This document shows, in pieces, positions 16,984-25,986 of a DNA stretch of 64,000 bases. The notes beneath the pieces were generated by a model. It was not told where the DNA came from and did not search any database. It saw nothing but the letters and a program-made list of their open reading frames with translations. Origin of the DNA: Gordoniibacillus kamchatkensis. GTDB taxonomy: Bacteria; Bacillota; Bacilli; Paenibacillales; NBRC-103111. A program made the position numbers and the translations under genes. Position 1 is the stretch's first letter; each line of letters opens with the position of its first letter. The stretch covers positions 24,489-88,488 of the forward strand of contig NZ_JXAK01000028.1 in assembly GCF_000829455.1 (NCBI RefSeq), written 5' to 3'.

Positions 16984-18008
16984 TTAATGCGCACGAAATG
17001 CTGCCGGCAGCCGCACGTCAAACTGCGCTTCCGGGATCCATGCCCCGTCGGCGAAGCTGCGGCCCCGCACGTGCACCCGGTCTTCGTACACCTCCACAGC
17101 CACGCCTTCGCTCCGGTCGTCCTCCTGGCTGTAAGCGATGTCCGCTTCGCTGTACGGCTCGTATACCGACGACGTGCCAACCATCGTGAAGCCGCTCCGG
17201 ACGATTGTATTCGCCGACCTCAGCTCCCAATGCGTATGCCCCGAAAGTAGATGGCCCCAGGGTGCCTGGAGAGTACCGCCCGCAGCCGCTCGTGCTGCAC
17301 GACCCCCCGGCTCGTATGGCTGCCCGCCACCGTGAACGGCAACGGCTGATGGAGGAAAACGAAGATCGGCTTGCCCGGCTTCTCTTCTTCCGCGAGCGCG
17401 CGGTCCAGCCATTTCAGCTGGCCGTCCGACAGCCAGGCGTCCTCCCCGATCCGCACATCGGATTGGCGATACCGCTCCGAACCGAGAAAAATGAAATGGT
17501 AGCCGCTCACCCAAGCGTCCTCGTACAGCCGTTTGCGCCCCGCAAACTGCAGAAACCGATGCTGCGACGCCCGCTCGCTCTCGCCGTTCGGGAAATCCGG
17601 GGACCAATGGCCGTATTTGTCGTACCATGCTTTGTAATACTCGTGGTTGCCGATATTGTAGAACAGCCGTTTCGGATGCGGCAGCCCGTTCATGAGCCGT
17701 CCCAACGTCTCGTAATCGCCGGGCTGCCCGTTGCCGAGGTCGCCATTCACGACGAGGGCCTGCGCCAGCGGCTCCGCTTGCTGCAGATCGGCGAGCGCCC
17801 GCCTCAGCTTCGCCTGCGAGTGCCGGTTCCACTTCTGCACGTGGATGTCACTGACGACTGCGAACGTGAGCAGCGGTGCGTGCGGAGAGACCGTTGCGGG
17901 CGCTTTCTTTTCGACGGGAGCGGAGGCGAAGGCGACGGCGGAGCATGCCAGCGACATTGCCGCCGCCAGCCAAACGATGCGAAGCCGTCTCCACTTGCGT
18001 TTATCCAT
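16984..18008 (-). pseudogene. Secreted metallophosphoesterase, frameshifted near its C-terminal His motif
   Basis: Two frames together encode about 341 residues. The first begins at 18008 with a signal peptide (VWLAAAMSLACSAVAFA) and a calcineurin-type domain: VVSDIHVQ, VVNGDLGNG, IGNHEYYK and FVFLHQPLP. The frame breaks at 17244-17246, where a TTT run (on the minus strand) would need a fourth T; the other frame then gives SGHTHWELRSANTIVRSG, the last metal-binding motif, and runs to 16984. All ligands are present once joined, so a sequencing deletion in a homopolymer is likely. Probably an extracellular phosphodiesterase or nucleotidase-like enzyme. Confidence 0.8.
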
Positions 18009-18182
18009 GGCGAGTTCCTCCGATCGCGAAGGTTTGTCGCTTTCATGTTTTCCATTTTCATGCCAAACTACTACAGAAATGTTCGCGCAGCGGCTGCGAA
18101 CTTCCGATCAACCCGTGACGTTCACCCATCGGCGGCAACCTCCATATGATAAGGGAGAACCGGATGAGATGAGGGAACCAAC

Positions 18183-18946
18183 ATGAGTATCGGAATTATC
18201 GCCATGGGCGTATTGGTCGGCTTTCTCGTCGGCCTCACCGGGGTTGGCGGCGCCTCGCTGCTCACCCCCATATTGGTGCTGATCGGCATCAATCCGTCGA
18301 TAGCGGTAGGCACGGATCTGTTGTACAATTCGGTCACGAAGCTGTTCGGCACGGTGCAGCATTATCGGCAGCGAACGATTGACTTCAAGCTCGTCGGTTA
18401 CTTGGCGGCAGGCAGCATACCCGGCGTCGTCTTGGCCGTCGTCATGCTGCGGTTGTTCGAGGCCTATTACCACAATCAGGAGACGCTGATGAAGCATGCG
18501 CTCGGTTACGTGCTCATTCTCGTTTCGATTGCGACGCTGGTGAAAGTGTTCTACGGCCACAAGATGAAGGAAAACCGCTGGCAGCGGCTGCCCATCGAGA
18601 GGAAAAAGGGCTGACGATCGCGATCGGCGCCGCGCTCGGTTTCGTCGTCGGCCTCACTTCCATCGGCTCGGGCTCGCTGTACGCCATTGCGATGATGTAC
18701 TTCTTCTCGATGAGCGCATCGCGCCTGGTCGGCACCGACATCGCCCACGCCTTCCTGCTCGCCACCGTCGGCGGCTTGCTCCATGCCGGACTCGGCCATG
18801 TCGACTACGGGCTCGTGCTGAATTTGATCGTCGGCTCGGTGCCGGGCGTGCTGATCGGCAGCGCTTTGTCGGCGAAAGCGCCCACGTCCGTGCTTCGCAC
18901 CTTGATCGCCAGTCTCGTGCTGCTAAGCGGCATCAAGCTGATTTGA
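18183..18946 (+). pseudogene. TauE/SafE-family membrane transporter, frameshifted in the middle
   Basis: A small-anion exporter-like protein (sulfite/sulfonate exporter family) of about 254 residues once two frames are joined. The first half (MGVLVGFLVGLTGVGGASLLTPILVL) carries the Gly-rich TauE motif. The second half repeats it as ALGFVVGLTSIGSGSLYAIAMM. The break is at 18602-18607, where GGAAAAAGGG would need six A for the frame to continue. The two motif-bearing halves are the normal internal duplication. Substrate unknown. It is followed by a strong terminator. Confidence 0.82.
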
Positions 18947-18956
18947 GCAAGCGGCA

Positions 18957-18998
18957 AAAGACGGCCGTTCCCGCTCGCGGGGACGGCCGTCTTTTTTA
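18957..18998 (+). terminator. Intrinsic terminator
   Basis: AAAAGACGGCCGT pairs with ACGGCCGTCTTTT, followed by more T, just after the TauE-like gene. The symmetrical A and T flanks allow use from either side. Confidence 0.85.
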
Positions 18999-19065
18999 GC
19001 GATGCGTAATACAAGTACAGGTTTTGGATAGATCGCGTCGAATATAAAGACCATAAAGCTGAATT

Positions 19066-19079
19066 GTCCCGATCGGGAC
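19066..19079. promoter_or_regulatory. Perfect 14-bp palindrome before the YciI-like gene
   Basis: GTCCCGATCGGGAC is a perfect palindrome placed between an AATATAAAG -10-like stretch (about 19040-19049) and the ribosome site GGGGAGGG. It is a plausible operator; the regulator is unknown. Confidence 0.4.
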
Positions 19080-19095
19080 TTGGGGAGGGATCGCC

Positions 19096-19440
19096 GTGAG
19101 CACCGTTATTACCGATGAGTACATGAAAGAGATGTTGACTACAACCAAAGGCTATACCGTCGTGATCCTCAAATCCGCTCCGAACCGAAGTCAAGTGGAG
19201 GGTGCCGACCGCATCGTCTGGGAGCATGGAAGGAACAATTTTCGCTTGCGGGCAGAGGGGATATTGTCTATTGTTTGTCCGATTATGGATGGAAGCGGCA
19301 TAAGCGGTATAAGCATTTTCAACGCTCCCGAGGAGGAGGTCAAGACGATTATGGATGCAGATCCGGGTGTACAAGCAGGCATCTTCACTTATGAGATTCA
19401 CCCGTGCCGCAGCTTCCCGGGGGATCGTTTGCCGGAATAG
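19096..19440 (+). CDS. YciI-like domain protein
   Basis: A 114-residue protein starting at GTG 19096 behind GGGGAGGG. The ferredoxin-like YCII/EthD-type pattern is visible: LTTTKGYTVVILKSAPNR, an amphipathic segment, a central GILSIVCPIMDGSGISGISIFNA, and EEEVKTIMDADPGVQAGIFTYEIHPC. Such proteins are small dimeric enzymes or binding proteins of mostly unknown function. It stands alone with its own probable operator. Confidence 0.7.
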   Translation: MSTVITDEYMKEMLTTTKGYTVVILKSAPNRSQVEGADRIVWEHGRNNFRLRAEGILSIVCPIMDGSGISGISIFNAPEEEVKTIMDADPGVQAGIFTYEIHPCRSFPGDRLPE

Positions 19441-19737
19441 CGATGGCGTCGTTGCGAGGGGCGGGCCGTTAACGCGCAAGAGAGGATGAGCCTTACTCAA
19501 GTGAAAGTTAGCGCGTGAAAAGCAATGAACGTTATGTAAGTTAGCACCACACCTAAAAGTGCCGCCAGGGGTACCCCTTACGGTATTTCTGCCGTTTCAA
19601 TTTCCTCCGGAATTCCTAGGCCATCTTGTACGTTCAAACACATGAGCTGGGCGGACAAAATTCACTTGGAGCCATTCGACGCTTCGGGCTATGCTTCAAA
19701 TTTTACGTTGAAAAACTGAAAAATTTTTTCGGCAGCA

Positions 19738-19764
19738 TGTCGAAACGGCATATGTTCGTTCGAC
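19738..19764 (+). promoter_or_regulatory. Candidate ECF42-type promoter of the DGPF/sigma operon
   Basis: TGTCGA (19738-19743), a 17-bp spacer and CGAC (19761-19764) fit the -35/-10 signature reported for ECF42 sigma factors (TGTCGA and CGA/TC). The same bases form a 9-bp inverted repeat, CATGTCGAA with TTCGACATG. It lies 50 bp before the DGPF gene, so the sigma factor encoded downstream probably drives its own operon. Confidence 0.7.
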
Positions 19765-19815
19765 ATGAGGTGAGCAGCGATAAAGCTGTTACAAAAATGA
19801 GAGGCGGATGTAACG

Positions 19816-20175
19816 ATGCATTACACTCTGTTGTTCTATGAAAGACCTGAGGATTTCGCCCAACGGAACGATCCCGAGCACCAAAAGGAATACTGGGCGG
19901 CTTGGCCCCTCTACATGAAGGCGATTCGGGAGTCCGGTGTCTTCGTCTCGGGCGCTGGGCTGGAACCGCCGGAAACGGCGACCACCGTCCGATTGCGGCG
20001 TGGCGAGGAACCTTTAGTTCAGGACGGCCCGGTTGCCGATACAAAGGAGCAGTTGGGCGGTTTTTTCATCATTGATGTGCCCGATCTGGATACCGCCCTT
20101 GCTTGGGCGGCTCGTTGCCCGGTACCGCCCGGCCATCTCGTAGAGGTACGTCCGAATATGGTCCCGCGCAACTGA
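19816..20175 (+). CDS. DGPF (YCII-related) domain protein
   Basis: A 119-residue protein with the signature LVQDGPVADTKEQLGGFFIIDVPDLDTALAWAARCP, i.e. the DGPF motif of YCII-related proteins that travel with ECF42 sigma factors. The ferredoxin-like fold suggests a small enzyme or ligand-binding protein; function is unproven. GAGGCGG precedes the ATG. It is 60 bp from the sigma gene and shares the ECF42-like promoter. DGPF genes are known targets of ECF42 factors. Confidence 0.88.
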   Translation: MHYTLLFYERPEDFAQRNDPEHQKEYWAAWPLYMKAIRESGVFVSGAGLEPPETATTVRLRRGEEPLVQDGPVADTKEQLGGFFIIDVPDLDTALAWAARCPVPPGHLVEVRPNMVPRN

Positions 20176-20235
20176 CGCCCTATTCGTTTGAACAAGGCGG
20201 CACCCCAGGAAGGGGGAGACAGGAGGGAGCAACAT

Positions 20236-21504
20236 TTGGAAATGCAGTTCGCAGCGGAGCAAAGAGCCGAAACGATGTGCGCAGTGGAGCAGGCCGTTCG
20301 CGATTCTTATGGCAAGCTTATGGCCTACATCACAGCCCGCTGGCGCGATATCGCCATGGCGGAGGATGCGTTAGCCGATGCGGTTGTGGCCGCGTTGCAG
20401 ACCTGGCCTCGCGTCGGCGTTCCGGATAAGCCCGAGGCTTGGCTCCTCGCAGTGGCCCGCCGCAGGCTTGTGGATGCCGTACGGAAACAGAAAGTGCTCT
20501 CCAACTCGCTCCCTCAGCTGATCTCCCGGATCCGGTCGGTGCAAGATGAGATAAGCAGGGTGAATGCAGATTCGGAGACGGTGATTCCGGACGAGCGGCT
20601 CGAAATGATGTTTCTTTGCGCGCACCCTGCCATTGACCGTTCCATTCGTTCGCCGCTAATGCTGCAGACCGTACTCGGGCTGGATGCCGCCCGCATCGCG
20701 AGCGCCTTTCTCGTAAAACCGTCGACGATGGGCCAGCGACTGAGCCGGGCGAAAGCGAAAATTCGCACCGCCCGCATCCGGTTCGAGCGGCCTGAGCCAA
20801 CGGAGCTGCCGCAGAGGCTCGACGCTGTCCTGGAGGCCGTGTATGCCGCATACGGCAGCGGCTGGGAGGAAGTACACGGAGGGGATTCCCGGCTGAAAGG
20901 GTTGACTGGCGAAGCCATTTACTTGGGCCGTCTGTTGGTTCGGCTTCTGCCGGATGAGCCGGAAGCAAAGGGCTTGCTGGCCCTGATGCTGCATTGCGAA
21001 GCGCGCAGGGACGCTCGCCGGAATCAGGCAGGGGAGTATGTGCCGCTTACGGAGCAAGTGACGGCACTATGGTCGGATTCGATGATCAGGGAAGCAGAGC
21101 GGCTATTGACCGAAGCGGCGCAAGCCCGCCGTCCGGGGCGCTATCAGCTGGAAGCGGCTATCCAATCCGTTCACGCTCATCGGGCCATAACCGGCCGAAC
21201 CGATTGGGAAGCGGTGGCGGCCTTGTATGAAGGTCTAGTTTACATAGCGCCGACAGTCGGTGCCAAGGTGGGCCAAGCAGCTGCCGCGGCTGAGGCGTAC
21301 GGCCCGGCAAAGGGGTTGGCCCTGCTCGAATTGATGCCGCCGGAACTCGTGCATGCGTACCAGCCTTATTGGGCGGTGGCCGCTCGGCTGTACAAAAAGT
21401 TAGGACAATTCGAAAAAGCGGACGCCGCCTACTCCCGCGCCGTCGGTCTTTGCACAGACGCGGCCATGCGCGAGTTCTTGATTCGGAAATCTTATGAACG
21501 ATAG
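20236..21504 (+). CDS. ECF42-type RNA polymerase sigma factor with long C-terminal extension
   Basis: A 422-residue protein. Residues 5-180 hold sigma regions 2 and 4 (AYITARWRDIAMAEDALADAVVAALQTWP; SAFLVKPSTMGQRLSRAKAKIR). Residues 190-420 are the DUF6596/TPR-like extension of this group (EVHGGDSRLKGLTGEAIYLGRLLVRLLPDEPEAKGLLALML). TTG 20236 is the best start because AGGAGGG lies 8 nt before it; TTG 20188 and ATG 20242 are alternatives. There is no anti-sigma gene. In this group the extension itself is thought to be needed for activity. It follows the DGPF gene. Confidence 0.9.
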   Translation: MEMQFAAEQRAETMCAVEQAVRDSYGKLMAYITARWRDIAMAEDALADAVVAALQTWPRVGVPDKPEAWLLAVARRRLVDAVRKQKVLSNSLPQLISRIRSVQDEISRVNADSETVIPDERLEMMFLCAHPAIDRSIRSPLMLQTVLGLDAARIASAFLVKPSTMGQRLSRAKAKIRTARIRFERPEPTELPQRLDAVLEAVYAAYGSGWEEVHGGDSRLKGLTGEAIYLGRLLVRLLPDEPEAKGLLALMLHCEARRDARRNQAGEYVPLTEQVTALWSDSMIREAERLLTEAAQARRPGRYQLEAAIQSVHAHRAITGRTDWEAVAALYEGLVYIAPTVGAKVGQAAAAAEAYGPAKGLALLELMPPELVHAYQPYWAVAARLYKKLGQFEKADAAYSRAVGLCTDAAMREFLIRKSYER

Positions 21505-21522
21505 AAGGGTTGAAAAGATAAG

Positions 21523-21557
21523 GAACCGTCGGTATAGTGCCGGCGGTTCGCGTTTTT
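21523..21557 (+). terminator. Intrinsic terminator
   Basis: GAACCGTCGG and CCGGCGGTTC form a 10-bp stem with one wobble, followed by GCGTTTTTT, after the sigma factor gene. Confidence 0.8.
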
Positions 21558-21712
21558 TCAACGGCTCATCCGGAGGGGGCGCCATCCAGGTGTGAAAAGA
21601 GTATAATAATATTGGGAAAAGTAAACTCTAAAGGCGATTCCTTGTTTTGACGCACGAAGCGGATAACGAAAAATATCATTCTGTGATTTTGTTTCATAGA
21701 AAAGGAGATACG

Positions 21713-23188
21713 ATGACGGAGAATAAAACAACCATAGAAACGGGATGGAACTTCGACAACAGCTATGCTCGTCTGCCGGAATCGTTTTTCAGCAGGCTCG
21801 ATCCTAGCCCTGTACGTTCACCGCAGCTTATCATTCTTAATGAACCGCTCGCAGCATCGCTGGGCTTGAACGTCCAAGGGCTGCAAAGCGACGATGGCGT
21901 GGCGTGGCTTGCCGGCAACCGGATTCCCGAAGGCGCCTCGCCTCTTGCCCAAGCTTATGCCGGGCATCAGTTCGGGCATTTTACGATGCTAGGGGACGGC
22001 CGGGCTCTGCTGCTTGGCGAACAGATCACGCCTCGAGGCGAGCGGTTTGATATTCAGCTGAAGGGTTCAGGCAGAACGCCATACTCCCGCGGCGGCGATG
22101 GCAGGGCGGCACTGGGGCCTATGCTGCGCGAATATATTATCAGCGAAGCCATGCATGCGCTTGGGATTGCTACCACCCGCAGCCTGGCGGTGGTGACAAC
22201 CGGCGAGGAAGTCATCCGCGAAACCGAGCTGCCTGGCGCGATTCTGACCCGCGTGGCGGCAAGCCATCTGCGCGTCGGAACTTTTCAATACGCGGCAAAA
22301 TGGGGCACTGTCCAGGATCTCCGGGCGCTGGCCGATTACACGCTGCAGAGGCATTTTCCGGAAGTTGACGCCGGCGAGAGCCGCTATCTCTCTCTGCTCC
22401 GGGAAGTAATCAAGCGACAAGCTGCACTGATTGCCAAATGGCAGCTCGTCGGCTTTATTCACGGAGTGATGAACACCGACAACATGGCCATTAGCGGAGA
22501 AACAATTGATTATGGTCCCTGCGCTTTCATGGATGCCTACGACCCGGCCACGGTATTCAGTTCCATCGACATTCATGGCCGTTATGCGTATGGCAACCAG
22601 CCGTATATCGCTGCTTGGAATCTCGCGAGATTTGCCGAAACCTTATTGCCGCTGCTGCATGACAACAAGGACCAAGCTGTCAAACTGGCTGAGGCTGCGA
22701 TTTCCGGTTTTACCGAATTATATCGCCGTAACTGGCTCGCCGGAATGAGGGCAAAGCTGGGAATCTTTAACGAAGAGCCGCAGGATGAGTCCCTAATTGA
22801 AGAACTTCTTAGCATGATGCATAAGTACGATGCGGACTACACTAATACGTTCCGCGCATTAACTTTTGATAAGCCGGAGGGTGCTGTCTTGTTTGAGACC
22901 GCGGAATTTGCCCGGTGGCATGAGCAGTGGGAGGCCAGGCTTGGCCGGCAGCAGGAACCGAAAGCCTCCTCGCAACAGTTGATGCGCAGCAGCAATCCCG
23001 CGCTAATCCCCCGCAACCACCGGGTAGAAGAGGCATTGGAAGCTGCGGTGAAACAAGGAGACTACAGCGTGATGAAGCGGCTTCTTGACGTTCTTTCGAG
23101 CCCTTACGCGCACTCCCCCGAACAGGCTGAATACTGCACAGTGCCTGCGCCATCCGGCCGTCCTTACCGACTTTGCTGGTCGACTTGA
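21713..23188 (+). CDS. selO: Protein adenylyltransferase SelO (YdiU/UPF0061 family)
   Basis: A 491-residue pseudokinase that transfers AMP from ATP to Ser/Thr/Tyr of protein targets, linked to redox homeostasis. ATG 21713 follows AAGGAGAT. Visible motifs include [26 protein letters not shown], the Gly-rich [15 protein letters not shown], and the metal-binding region [25 protein letters not shown]. The C-terminus reads [22 protein letters not shown] and then six further residues; bacterial SelO often ends with a similar CxxY-like segment, so it is essentially complete. It is a single gene with a weak hairpin after the stop. Confidence 0.93.
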   Translation: MTENKTTIETGWNFDNSYARLPESFFSRLDPSPVRSPQLIILNEPLAASLGLNVQGLQSDDGVAWLAGNRIPEGASPLAQAYAGHQFGHFTMLGDGRALLLGEQITPRGERFDIQLKGSGRTPYSRGGDGRAALGPMLREYIISEAMHALGIATTRSLAVVTTGEEVIRETELPGAILTRVAASHLRVGTFQYAAKWGTVQDLRALADYTLQRHFPEVDAGESRYLSLLREVIKRQAALIAKWQLVGFIHGVMNTDNMAISGETIDYGPCAFMDAYDPATVFSSIDIHGRYAYGNQPYIAAWNLARFAETLLPLLHDNKDQAVKLAEAAISGFTELYRRNWLAGMRAKLGIFNEEPQDESLIEELLSMMHKYDADYTNTFRALTFDKPEGAVLFETAEFARWHEQWEARLGRQQEPKASSQQLMRSSNPALIPRNHRVEEALEAAVKQGDYSVMKRLLDVLSSPYAHSPEQAEYCTVPAPSGRPYRLCWST

Positions 23189-23227
23189 GACAGAAAATAC
23201 ATGAAAGAGAAGTTGTCTACAAAGAAC

Positions 23228-23256
23228 CCACTCCCTTGCCAGGAGTGGCTTTGTGT
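23228..23256 (+). terminator. Weak hairpin after selO
   Basis: CCACTCC and GGAGTGG form a 7-bp stem followed by a T-rich CTTTGTGTTTAT. It may end the selO transcript. Confidence 0.45.
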
Positions 23257-23272
23257 TTATATAAGTTGTTGG

Positions 23273-23455
23273 CTAGGAGGATGATGCCGGAGCCGCGTAT
23301 TTGACGACCGGCCATTTTTCTTTGCGCAGGGCGCCGATCAACTCCGTCCCGGCGTGCAAGTTGTCTCGCACCAGCTCCCGAGGGGTTAGCGCCATCCATT
23401 GGTTGAGCGACACGTTCGCTAACATGTCACAATTTGCGGGAATAGGCATGTAAGC
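23273..23455 (-). pseudogene. C-terminal fragment of a cupin (oxalate-decarboxylase-like) protein
   Basis: The minus strand has an open frame without a start that reads [20 protein letters not shown], then [19 protein letters not shown] and LRKEKWPVV before the stop. The [10 protein letters not shown]...LRK(E/D)K pattern is how bacterial bicupins of the oxalate decarboxylase group end. The rest of the gene is absent: glnS control sequence follows at once. This is a gene relic, overlapping the region upstream of glnS. Confidence 0.55.
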
Positions 23456-23536
23456 TTTGATTTCCCGGGTCGGAATTGTGTATGATAGATGTTATATCAC
23501 AAATTGGTTTGTATAACCGACTCAGGAGGAATGGCG

Positions 23537-25243
<1,707 letters not shown>

Positions 25244-25286
25244 AAGCACGCCGCGCGCCTGAACGAAGGGGGCGGTGCTGCAAATA

Positions 25287-25322
25287 AAGGGCTGCCTTGC
25301 TCGTACGCAAGGCAGCCCTTTG
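25287..25322 (+). terminator. Intrinsic terminator of glnS
   Basis: AAGGGCTGCCTTGC and GCAAGGCAGCCCTT make a perfect 14-bp stem with a 6-nt loop. Confidence 0.85.
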
Positions 25323-25781
25323 CTTGGAGTCACAGGTGTCGATGTCTGCTGCTTCAATTTCTCGGGTTAGCCAAAAATCGTTCCGTTATCTTCCTATTTC
25401 CCGAGTATTTCCCGGAAATAGCGGAACGAGAGTACGTTATTCCCACGTTTTGGGCGAGAATCGCTTTGGTTCAGATGCGATAACGGAACCGAGTTCCGTT
25501 AAGATCGATCCGAACGCCTCAGTCCTTAGAATAACGGAACTCCGTTCCTTTAAGGCATTTGGGATTTGGACCAAATTACCGTACCGCTGCGAGTGTGCCA
25601 ATTAAAAAGCGCGGCTTGTTATTTGTCCACGATACTTCAAAGCGTATATAACCCGTATTCGCTGCACCTCACTTCATTCCGACAATTGATATTCGGAGTG
25701 CGCGGAACTAAGTTTTATTGCCTCGCCTTTTGGAATGGAGCAGCGAGATATGCCAACTTGCGCATTGAGACTGCTATGATA
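25323..25781. repeat. Gene-free stretch with ATAACGGAA-type palindromic repeats
   Basis: No gene is supported. The sequence carries several small palindromes of one kind: TAACGGAA-CCGAG-TTCCGTTA (25481-25501), AACGGA-AC-TCCGTT (25533-25546) and TATTTCC-C-GGAAATA near 25410. These look like copies of a dispersed intergenic palindromic element. Confidence 0.45.
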
Positions 25782-25983
25782 TTAAAATCCCGTTAATCCT
25801 GCATCCTGCACTTCTATTCCAAGCTCTTCACGACATTCGCGAAGCAGCGCTTGAAGAATCGTTTCGCCGGGTTCTACGCCGCCGCCGGGCCGCTTTACTT
25901 TAAAAGAAGTACACGGCCATCGGAATCCGAAATTACGGTATGAACGCCAAACCTAAAAGTATCGTGAAAGCCCAGTTGTATCC
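25782..25983 (-). pseudogene. Truncated, frameshifted Nudix hydrolase gene
   Basis: Immediately after the YcdB-like gene a ribosome-site-like GGGAGG is followed by a frame reading GVHTVISDSDGRVLLLK, then, after one missing base, VKRPGGGVEPGETILQALL and RECREELGIEVQDAG. This is a clear Nudix box (GX5EX7REUXEEXGU). The frame stops about 65 residues in, half the usual length, and no ATG start is available. It appears to be a remnant of a nucleoside-diphosphate-X hydrolase gene. Confidence 0.6.
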
Positions 25984-25986
25984 TCC

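Noticed and set aside
16664..16987. Small plus-strand open frame (107 codons) in the gene-free stretch
   Set aside because: No good ribosome site and no protein-like pattern; it spans the imperfect inverted repeat.
25297..25605. Small plus-strand open frame after glnS
   Set aside because: It begins inside the glnS terminator and runs through palindromic repeats.
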